From the NCBI GenBank assembly GCA_037443685.1, contig JBBINX010000071.1, forward strand, positions 1 to 12,093: a DNA stretch of 12,093 nt. Direction: 5' to 3'. Within the stretch, counting starts at the first letter, position 1, and each line of letters starts with the position of its first letter. Positions 7,678-12,093 of this stretch are shown piece by piece. Made by a program: the position numbers and the translations under genes. The stretch comes from JAHJRJ01 sp037443685. Its GTDB lineage: Bacteria; Bacteroidota; Ignavibacteria; UBA10030; BY39. The notes below the pieces were generated by a model. That model was not told the origin of the DNA and ran no database searches. It saw only the letters and a program-made list of their open reading frames with translations.

Positions 7678-8793
7678 ATGAAAACGTCAAAGAAAAATTT
7701 TTTATCTGGCACTCCAATTAATCAGAGGCCTATTCCTAAAAATGTTCCAGTGGTTCAATTAGTAAATGACTACTTTCAAGCATATAATTCAAGTCGCCTT
7801 CGCGATGCATGTCAACTTTTCACGAGTAAGATGCTAAAAGATGATGTTACTGTTGGAATGAGTTTAACGGGCGCTTTGACACCCGCCGGATTAGGAGGCA
7901 CTTGCATAGTTCCGTTATTAAAATCGGGTTTCATCGATTGGATTGTAAGCACCGGCGCAAATTTATACCACGATGTGCATTTCGCACTCGGATACTCGAT
8001 GCACCGAGGTACACCATTTATCGATGATCGGGTTTTACGAAAGGAAGGCGTTGTTCGCATTTATGACGTATTGTTCGATTATAAAGTGCTTTTATCTACT
8101 GATGAATTTTTTAGACAAATTATTAAGGGTCCTGAATTTCAAAAAGAGATGGGAACTGCCGAATTGCACTACACAATCGGAAAGTATATTTTAGAACGTG
8201 AGCGGTTGCTCGGAATTAAACATAACAGTGTATTATCTGCTGCTTATCAATCTGGCGTTCCAATCTATACATCGTCACCGGGCGATAGTTCTTTAGGAAT
8301 GATAATTGCTGAAGCTGCGTTAGATAACTCTCCATTAAAAATAGATGTTTTATTGGATATCAATGAAACAGCAGCAATTGTGTTAGAAGCGAAGCGTAAA
8401 GGTGGTAAAAGCGGTGTATTTATTTTAGGTGGTGGTTCTCCTAAAAATTTTATGCTCCAAACCGAACCACATATACAAGAAGTTTTAAAATTGGACGAGA
8501 AAGGCCACGATTATTTTATACAAATTACCGATGCAAGGCCGGATACAGGCGGTTTATCTGGCGCCACACCTTCGGAAGCTGTCAGCTGGGGGAAAATTGA
8601 TCCCGGTCAATTACCCGATACGGTTGTAGTTTATGGAGACTCAACTATTGCACTTCCTATTCTAACATCGTACCTATCTGCTAATGTGCCAAAACGACGA
8701 TTGAAACGATTATACGATAAAAGAGCAGAATTAGTAAAGAAGTTAAGAAAAGAGTATTTTAAAACCCGTATTAATGCAGTAAAAATTAATTAA
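7678..8793 (+). CDS. Deoxyhypusine synthase-like enzyme (bacterial type, probable polyamine aminobutyltransferase)
   Basis: A 371-residue NAD-dependent enzyme of the deoxyhypusine synthase superfamily. Bacteria lack eIF5A, and bacterial members are generally thought to transfer an aminobutyl group to a small amine (homospermidine-synthase-like chemistry); that role is inferred here. Visible motifs are STGANLYHD (91-99), PGDSSLG (201-207), ILGGGSPKN (249-257) and SEAVSWGK (299-306). The last contains K306, matching the catalytic lysine I recall as Lys329 in the human enzyme, with E300 and W304 conserved. The human active-site His288 position appears to be Asn257 and Asp316 appears to be Leu293, which points to a different substrate. 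Length is normal. ATG 7678 has no strong ribosome site (ACGGAATT before it). A histone-like gene follows after 43 bp and is probably co-transcribed. Confidence 0.9.
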   Translation: MKTSKKNFLSGTPINQRPIPKNVPVVQLVNDYFQAYNSSRLRDACQLFTSKMLKDDVTVGMSLTGALTPAGLGGTCIVPLLKSGFIDWIVSTGANLYHDVHFALGYSMHRGTPFIDDRVLRKEGVVRIYDVLFDYKVLLSTDEFFRQIIKGPEFQKEMGTAELHYTIGKYILERERLLGIKHNSVLSAAYQSGVPIYTSSPGDSSLGMIIAEAALDNSPLKIDVLLDINETAAIVLEAKRKGGKSGVFILGGGSPKNFMLQTEPHIQEVLKLDEKGHDYFIQITDARPDTGGLSGATPSEAVSWGKIDPGQLPDTVVVYGDSTIALPILTSYLSANVPKRRLKRLYDKRAELVKKLRKEYFKTRINAVKIN

Positions 8794-8818
8794 CTAACAA
8801 AAATTAAATAACTAACAA
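8783..8818 (+). repeat. 18-bp tandem duplication across the DHS-like stop codon
   Basis: AAATTAATTAACTAACAA (8783-8800) is followed directly by AAATTAAATAACTAACAA (8801-8818), 17 of 18 identical. The first copy carries the last residues and stop (ATT AAT TAA) of the preceding gene; the second copy keeps a TAA in the equivalent place. It ends 5 bp before the AGGAGG of the next gene. Confidence 0.8.
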
Positions 8819-8836
8819 TTTATAGGAGGATTTATT

Positions 8837-9043
8837 ATGAGCAAATTCACAGAATTAACAGAATTAGTTGCCAGTTTTGAAAAAGATTTTATCAAGTTTT
8901 ACGATAAAGGCAACAAATCGGCAGGTACGCGTGTCAGAAAAGCTATGAACGAATTAAAACGAAAAGCTCAAGAGATACGTAAAGAAGTCCAAGAGTTAAA
9001 AGGTAAAACCGAAGACCAATCTATGCAGCCACCGGTTGCTTAA
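8837..9043 (+). CDS. Histone H1/Hc1-like small basic protein
   Basis: A 68-residue protein recognisable as the histone H1-like (chlamydial Hc1) family common in Bacteroidota and relatives; family members bind DNA and are thought to shape the nucleoid. Residues about 3-24 (FTELTELVASFEKDFIKFYD) form one helix. The signature GNKSAGTRVRKAMNELK (25-41) and a second Lys/Arg-rich helix reach about residue 57. The long lysine/alanine-rich tail of chlamydial Hc1 is absent; the C-terminus is a short polar stretch (TEDQSMQPPVA). ATG 8837 is preceded by a full AGGAGG (8824-8829) at 7-nt spacing, the strongest ribosome site in the window, so high expression is likely. It follows the DHS-like gene in the same transcription unit, which ends at the terminator at 9069. 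Confidence 0.9.
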   Translation: MSKFTELTELVASFEKDFIKFYDKGNKSAGTRVRKAMNELKRKAQEIRKEVQELKGKTEDQSMQPPVA

Positions 9044-9068
9044 TTTTTCTTCAACAGATAGTTTCTAC

Positions 9069-9113
9069 AGGAGGCTTGGGTTTTTATACCGGGCCTCCTT
9101 TTTATTTTTTTTT
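9069..9113 (+). terminator. Strong intrinsic terminator of the DHS-like/H1-like unit
   Basis: AGGAGGCTTGG (9069-9079) pairs with CCGGGCCTCCT (9089-9099), 11 pairs including two G-T, around a 9-nt loop. It is followed by a T-rich run to 9113. The stem sequesters an AGGAGG, and its other arm carries CCTCCT. Confidence 0.92.
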
Positions 9114-9117
9114 AATT

Positions 9118-10329
9118 ATGAAAACTAAATTGATGTATTTTATTTTATTAACCTTCTTCGGTTTTCAAAACCTCCCCGATTTTATGAAAATACACAATGG
9201 AGCAATAGTCATCGACCTGCATAACGATTCAGTTCAACGAATGCTGAATGAGGAAGACATAAGTGTGCGGACTAAAACCGGTCACCTCGATTTACCACGA
9301 TTAAAAGAAGGCGGGATAGATGTTGCAATTTTCTCAGTTTGGGTGCCGCCTGGGAATAAATCGAAATCATATTTCGAACAAGCAAATAAACAGATTGATT
9401 TGCTAATAGATTTTGCTAAAAACCATTCTTATCAAATTGAGACAGCTTACGGTTCGGATGATATTTTAAGAATATGTAAAGCCCGAAAAATAGCTTTAAT
9501 GTTAAGTATGGAAGGGGCACATCCACTTGGCGATTCGATTGAGAACCTTGATTATTTTTATTCAAAAGGGGTTCGTTCGATAATGCCTACCTGGAACAAT
9601 AGCACGCGTTGGGCAACTTCTGCCGAGGATGAAACTCAATCGTCAGAAAAGTTAAAGTCTACTTTGCCAGCAGCCAGGTATAAAGGATTAACAGTGTTAG
9701 GGAAAAAGTTTATTAAACGGATGGATGAGCTTGGAATTATAATCGATGTTTCGCACGTCGGAGAAAGAACTTTTTGGGATATTATCGAAACCTCAAAAAA
9801 TCCAATCATTGCTTCTCATTCTTCAGTATGGAATATTTTTCAACACTGGCGCAATCTCAAGGACGACCAAATAAAAGCAATTGCAAAATCAGGCGGGTTG
9901 GTGGCTGTCAACTTTGCCCCGTATTTTTTGGATAAAACATTTGGGAAAAAAGCAGAAGCAATGCGTAAGCGACACGAAAAAAAAATAAACGCTTTAAAAA
10001 AATCGTGGAAAGGTTCGGCATTATTACGCGAAGAAATGATTGGTAGAATGTTGAAGGAAGAATATGATAAGATACTGCCCACAATAAGCGACCTGATTGA
10101 TCATGTGGATTACGTCGTAACACTTGTAGGAGTTGATTATGTAGGGCTTGGTTCAGATTTCGATGGCATTGGGGTTACTCCAAAAGGATTAGATGATGCA
10201 TCGTATTATCCTGAAATTACAAAAGAGTTAGTGAAACGCGGATATTCGGAAAATGATATTCGGAAAATTTTAGGTGGAAATTTCTTGAGGGTGCTTAGCG
10301 AAGTAGAAAAAAGAAAAACCCCGAATTAG
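9118..10329 (+). CDS. Membrane dipeptidase (renal dipeptidase type, peptidase family M19), exported
   Basis: A 403-residue zinc metallopeptidase that hydrolyses dipeptides. The start MKTKLMYFILLTFFGFQNLP looks like a signal peptide or membrane anchor, so it acts outside the cytoplasm. Metal-site motifs in order: LHND (H35, D37), SMEGAH (E132), DVSHVGE (H213), ASHSS (H234) and GSDFDG (D347); the family C-terminal GGNFLRV is at 386-392. All expected ligands are present and length is normal. I chose ATG 9118. An in-frame TTG at 9076 would start translation inside the terminator stem and add 14 unlikely residues. No Shine-Dalgarno sequence is visible: the start sits 5 bp after the U-tract, so the gene depends on readthrough or an unseen promoter. 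ATG 9184 is an alternative start that would lose the signal peptide. The substrate could be D-amino-acid or ordinary dipeptides. Confidence 0.93.
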   Translation: MKTKLMYFILLTFFGFQNLPDFMKIHNGAIVIDLHNDSVQRMLNEEDISVRTKTGHLDLPRLKEGGIDVAIFSVWVPPGNKSKSYFEQANKQIDLLIDFAKNHSYQIETAYGSDDILRICKARKIALMLSMEGAHPLGDSIENLDYFYSKGVRSIMPTWNNSTRWATSAEDETQSSEKLKSTLPAARYKGLTVLGKKFIKRMDELGIIIDVSHVGERTFWDIIETSKNPIIASHSSVWNIFQHWRNLKDDQIKAIAKSGGLVAVNFAPYFLDKTFGKKAEAMRKRHEKKINALKKSWKGSALLREEMIGRMLKEEYDKILPTISDLIDHVDYVVTLVGVDYVGLGSDFDGIGVTPKGLDDASYYPEITKELVKRGYSENDIRKILGGNFLRVLSEVEKRKTPN

Positions 10330-10347
10330 TAGGCCGGGGTTTTTTTT
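10314..10347. terminator. Bidirectional terminator between the dipeptidase and rpsU
   Basis: AAAAACCCCG (10314-10323) and CGGGGTTTTT (10335-10344) form a perfect 10-bp stem with an 11-nt loop, followed by T to 10347. On the minus strand the stem is followed by TTTTTCTTTTTT, so it serves both convergent genes. The left arm lies inside the last codons of the dipeptidase and its stop codon is in the loop. Confidence 0.92.
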
Positions 10348-10353
10348 GATATT

Positions 10354-10554
10354 TTACATTTCTGCTTCTTCCATTCGAGTTCTGTATGCTCTACGTACAG
10401 CTTTAATTTTCTTCATTCGCTTTTGAACAGAAGGTTTGGAAAAAAATGTGCGCTTTTTGAATTCTTTCAATACGCCTGACCGCTCATATTTTTTCTTGAA
10501 TCTTCTAAGCGCTCTATCAATCGGTTCGTTGTCTTGAATCTGTATACCAACCAA
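10354..10554 (-). CDS. rpsU: 30S ribosomal protein S21
   Basis: A 66-residue basic protein with the S21 signature: MVGIQIQDNEPIDRALRRFK at the N-terminus, then KYERSGVLKEFKKR and the basic run KPSVQKRMKKIKAVRRAYRTR. S21 binds the 30S platform near the 3' end of 16S rRNA and helps initiation. The conserved N-terminus requires a TTG start at 10554, with GGAGGT (10567-10562) at 7-nt spacing. An ATG at 10558-10556 is in another frame and ends after 13 codons. TTGG is present twice in tandem (10554-10547); removing one copy would put that ATG in frame as M-I-G-I-Q. It lies 33 bp after the zinc-ribbon gene, probably in one operon, and ends at a bidirectional terminator. Confidence 0.96.
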   Translation of the reverse strand: MVGIQIQDNEPIDRALRRFKKKYERSGVLKEFKKRTFFSKPSVQKRMKKIKAVRRAYRTRMEEAEM

Positions 10555-10587
10555 TCATTTCACCTCCCCTCGATTGCATTAAATTTT

Positions 10588-10983
10588 TTACGATATGATC
10601 ATCTCCTTTTCTATATCAGTATGTTTTAAATTTTCTAATAATCTTCTTTCTCCGTTTTTTTCAAACGCGACCAAGATTGCGTGATTGCCATCGGAAGTAA
10701 TAATTTTCTTTAGAACTTTTCCAGTATCTTCCCATTCGCTGTGGAAAATTTTATCTCCAATAGTAAATATTGTTTGCGGGTTGTATGTTTTTAAATCTAC
10801 TTTGATTTTTTTTGAAGCGGAATTCTGTTCTTGTGGTTCTATTTCGATTAAAGCCAGATGGTGACATTTTGAACAGCGAAACCAAATTTTATTTTTAACT
10901 CCTTCCATTTCACCTACTACGGTCATGCGTGTTTGCTTACCGCAGTAATTGCAGAATTGTTCAGCAAATTTACTTTTGCCCAT
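10588..10983 (-). CDS. Conserved-looking zinc-ribbon protein with a small C-terminal beta-barrel-like region; function unknown
   Basis: A 131-residue soluble protein that I do not recognise as a named family. Residues 11-40 form a zinc ribbon: C11-x2-C14 (CNYC) and C37-x2-C40 (CSKC). After a charged linker, residues about 73-118 (TIGDKIFHSEWEDTGKV, then ILVAFEKNGERRLL) resemble the SH3/Tudor-like folds of CarD/TRCF or the UvrD/PcrA C-terminus, which contact RNA polymerase or nucleic acid. This is resemblance by eye only. ATG 10983 has AGGA (10994-10991) at 7-nt spacing. A TTGACT at 11043-11038 with a weak -10 17 bp on could be its promoter. It lies directly upstream of rpsU on the same strand, so a link to translation or transcription is plausible but unproven. 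Confidence 0.8.
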   Translation of the reverse strand: MGKSKFAEQFCNYCGKQTRMTVVGEMEGVKNKIWFRCSKCHHLALIEIEPQEQNSASKKIKVDLKTYNPQTIFTIGDKIFHSEWEDTGKVLKKIITSDGNHAILVAFEKNGERRLLENLKHTDIEKEMIIS

Positions 10984-11336
10984 AGATTTTTCCTGTATAT
11001 TTTAAAATAAATTAATAGTTTTATGAATTAAAAAGCGAGTCAATTCTTCTGCAGTTATTAAATAATGAAAAATTTAGGAGTGAATCGCTGTTATAATATA
11101 GCGAAATTATAAATTTTAGTCAATTTTTTCCCAAATATTTCTTTATTTAAAAATGCGTTAAAAACGATTTAAATGAGATTTTTTAACTAATTTTCAAATT
11201 ATTATTTGTTAAACTCGGCGTGAATACCAATGGTGTTAAAAATTTAATGCAGTTTATAATCGTTAGAGCTTGTTGCCGTTACCAGAAAGGAGTTAATATA
11301 AAGAACTGATATTACGCATAGAGTTAAATTCGAATA

Positions 11337-11438
11337 TCGAAATGCGAAATTCTAAATAATATAGAAATTCCTCACAGAATAAGAAATGTTTTTATTATGT
11401 CAGTTTATGAATTTCGGAATTAGGATTTCGTATTTCGG
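11337..11438. repeat. Long-arm imperfect inverted repeat of the TTCGAAAT/ATTTCG type
   Basis: Arm TCGAAATGCGAAATTCTAA (11337-11355) pairs with TTAGGATTTCGTATTTCGG (11420-11438): 16 Watson-Crick pairs of 19. The three others are G-T, so an RNA copy would pair along all 19. The loop is 64 nt. The flanks repeat related words (GAATATCGAAATG, GAATTTCGGAATTAGG), which suggests a decayed dispersed repeat. Confidence 0.6.
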
Positions 11439-11560
11439 ATTTGGTGGAAACAGCCATCGTAGTGGCAGTTGCAAATATGGGTACAGAAGTTAATTGCAGA
11501 GATCTGAATCAAAAAAGTTATAAGCAAACCCTGCGAACACTTTGAAAAAGATCTCCTCCC

Positions 11561-11589
11561 TTGTTTTTCTATACTGAAATTTGTATATT
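11561..11589 (+). promoter_or_regulatory. Probable promoter of the tRNA gene
   Basis: TTGTTT (11561-11566), a 17-bp spacer and TATATT (11584-11589) place the start of transcription near 11596, about 18 nt before the mature tRNA 5' end. Position and spacing suit a tRNA gene. Confidence 0.55.
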
Positions 11590-11613
11590 TTACCCACAAT
11601 TTTTTAATCGTTG

Positions 11614-11687
11614 GGGCCCTTAGCTCAGTTGGTTAGAGCAGCAGACTCATAATCTGCGGGTCGTAGGTTCAAGTCCTACAGGGCCCA
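11614..11687 (+). tRNA. tRNA with CAT anticodon, probably tRNA-Ile2 (lysidine-modified) rather than tRNA-Met
   Basis: A complete 74-nt cloverleaf. Acceptor GGGCCCT (11614-11620) pairs with AGGGCCC (11680-11686), and the discriminator is A11687. D-stem is GCTC/GAGC. Anticodon stem GCAGA/TCTGC encloses loop CTCATAA with anticodon CAT at 11648-11650. Variable loop is GGGTC. T-stem GTAGG/CCTAC encloses TTCAAGT. No CCA is encoded (CTA follows). The paired 1:72 end and non-GGG anticodon stem exclude the initiator. The TTAGCTCAG start, the C4-G69 and C5-G68 pairs and the GGTTCAAGTCC arm resemble tRNA-Ile2, whose C34 is converted to lysidine by TilS so that it reads AUA. Isoleucine identity is inferred from remembered sequences. 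Two degenerate copies of its 3' part follow directly. Confidence 0.97.
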
Positions 11688-11693
11688 CTAAAA

Positions 11694-11769
11694 AATCAGT
11701 AAGGTCGAAGGTTCTCAGCCGAAGGCTGATCCACCTCTGGCGGAAAGTCATTCAGGGCCCACTAAAAAC
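11694..11769 (+). repeat. Degenerate tandem copy of the tRNA 3' part with a T-loop insertion (copy 2)
   Basis: It begins AATC, matching the tRNA just 3' of its anticodon (11651). GGTCGAAGGTTC (11703-11714) matches 11659-11670 in 11 of 12. Then comes a 30-bp insertion, then 11745-11769 matches tRNA 11671-11695 in 22 of 25, including GGGCCCACTAAAAA, which runs past the mature tRNA end. T-stem pairing is kept at four of five positions (GAAGG/CATTC). It has no 5' half and cannot be a tRNA. Confidence 0.85.
11715..11744 (+). repeat. 30-bp palindromic insertion in the T-loop of copy 2
   Basis: Two adjacent small hairpins: TCAGCC-GAA-GGCTGA (11715-11729, perfect 6-bp stem) and TCCACC-TCT-GGCGGA (11730-11744, one mismatch). 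The insertion falls exactly between TTC and AAGT of the T-loop. The second hairpin is of the same type as 5866-5880. Confidence 0.8.
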
Positions 11770-11854
11770 AATCTGTGCTATCGTAGGTTCTCAGCCGGAG
11801 GTTGTTCCCTGCCCGTCCGTCAATTAGGCGCCTCTGGCAGAAAGTTCTACATGG
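11770..11854 (+). repeat. Degenerate tandem copy of the tRNA 3' part with a larger T-loop insertion (copy 3)
   Basis: AATCTGTGCTATCG (11770-11783) corresponds to tRNA 11651-11663 with one extra base. TCGTAGGTTC (11781-11790) is identical to 11661-11670. After a 51-bp insertion, AAGTTCTACATGG (11842-11854) matches 11671-11683 in 11 of 13. The T-stem still pairs at all five positions with one G-T (GTAGG/TCTAC). AAGTCATTAAAAAC at 11884-11897 could be the displaced end of this unit, less certainly. Confidence 0.75.
11791..11841 (+). repeat. 51-bp T-loop insertion of copy 3, containing a nested 21-bp insertion
   Basis: The first 18 bp (11791-11808, beginning TCAGCCGGAGG) match the start of the copy-2 insertion in 15 of 18. 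The last 12 bp (11830-11841, GCCTCTGGCAGA) match its end in 10 of 12. The 21 bp between them (11809-11829) have no counterpart in copy 2. The insertion point between TTC and AAGT is the same. Confidence 0.7.
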
Positions 11855-12093
11855 TTAACTGCATTTGGAGAATGCACAGCAGTAAGTCATTAAAAACGTC
11901 ATACATATTAAAAGTAACGATCGTGTGTTTACATTCTTTTTATTCAGGGTAAGTATCATTACTCCCGTGATACTTTAAATGAAGCTTGTCTGTGCGCTCC
12001 TTCCCAAAATTTTGCGTGCAGACGAAGCTTCGGCCCGCTTATTTTTTGGGGTTTCTTGTTAACAAAGTGTTCAACGCAAATACCATAGAAAGA
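11855..12093. other. Non-coding right edge with two strong tandem hairpins
   Basis: No protein gene is visible. AAGTATCA (11951-11958) pairs perfectly with TGATACTT (11968-11975). Five bases later GAAGCTTGTCTGTGCGC (11981-11997) pairs with 12014-12031 (GCGTGCAGACGAAGCTTC): 17 pairs with two G-T and one bulged base, around a 16-nt loop. A T-run (12042-12047) follows 10 bp on. A smaller GCATT/AATGC dyad lies at 11861-11875. Possible readings are the tRNA transcript terminator, a small structured RNA, or the end of a mobile element. Confidence 0.5.

Larger units (their letters stand above)
10984..11613. other. AT-rich intergenic stretch before the tRNA
   Basis: About 630 bp with no convincing protein gene. 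A 16-codon frame beginning ATG 11065 has no ribosome site. It contains a small dyad around 11085-11104 (TCGCT/AGCGA), the long inverted repeat at 11337-11438, and the tRNA promoter at 11561-11589. An AAAGGAG at 11286-11292 is followed by no start codon at a useful distance. Confidence 0.6.

Noticed and set aside
9076..9117. TTG start adding 14 residues to the dipeptidase
   Set aside because: It would translate the terminator stem-loop, the AGGAGG is only one base from the TTG, and the added residues precede what is already a good signal peptide.
10517..10558. ATG at 10558 as the rpsU start
   Set aside because: It is out of frame with S21 and ends after 13 codons; it is kept only as a possible competing initiation site.
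11286..11300. AAAGGAG as a ribosome site for a hidden small gene
   Set aside because: No ATG, GTG or TTG follows at suitable spacing with a usable frame.
11614..11687. Initiator tRNA-fMet
   Set aside because: Position 1:72 is a G-C pair and the anticodon stem is GCAGA/TCTGC without the three G-C pairs expected of an initiator.
11694..11854. Two further tRNA genes or tRNA pseudogenes
   Set aside because: The 5' acceptor, D-arm, anticodon and 5' anticodon stem are absent; only the 3' part is repeated, so they are listed as repeats.
11651..11854. CRISPR array reading of the tandem units
   Set aside because: Units differ in length, the conserved part is tRNA-derived, and the variable parts are related palindromes rather than unique spacers.

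Overview
The window is AT-rich and looks like a chromosomal stretch from a bacterium of the Bacteroidota/Chlorobiota/Ignavibacteriota (FCB) assemblage. I infer this from the gene set: a short histone H1/Hc1-like protein, a bacterial deoxyhypusine-synthase-like enzyme, a PAS-rich hybrid kinase, an S21 protein starting MVGIQ, and a tRNA without an encoded CCA. Degenerate palindromic intergenic repeats also fit. The assignment is by recognition only; no marker gene was searched.

Layout. Positions 1-412 (minus) hold the N-terminus of a HlyD/MFP-type efflux adaptor that runs off the left edge. A gene-poor stretch follows (413-1089), with small hairpins. Positions 1090-5268 (minus) encode a 1392-residue membrane hybrid histidine kinase: periplasmic sensor, three PAS domains, GAF, a fourth PAS, HisKA, HATPase and receiver. 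Upstream of it is a dRS3/REP-like inverted-repeat element (5321-5401), then about 640 bp of non-coding DNA with degenerate palindromes. On the plus strand a FabG-like short-chain dehydrogenase (6042-6800) overlaps by 10 bp a CPBP/CAAX-type membrane protein (6791-7519) that appears to have lost key catalytic residues. Next come a DHS-like enzyme (7678-8793), a histone H1-like protein (8837-9043) and a strong intrinsic terminator (9069-9113). A secreted M19 dipeptidase follows (9118-10329). It converges, through a bidirectional terminator, on a minus-strand pair: a zinc-ribbon protein (10588-10983) and ribosomal protein S21 (10354-10554).

The right end is the most unusual part. A CAT-anticodon tRNA (11614-11687), more like tRNA-Ile2 (lysidine type) than tRNA-Met, is followed at once by two degenerate tandem copies of its own 3' part. 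Each copy starts just 3' of the anticodon and each carries a palindromic insertion at the same point in the T-loop. One insertion contains a further nested insertion, and T-stem pairing is mostly kept in both. Two further tandem hairpins lie before the window edge. I see no complete novel multi-gene system here. The tRNA-derived array, the rpsU start-codon duplication, the altered DHS active site and the degenerate CPBP protein are the points most worth following up.
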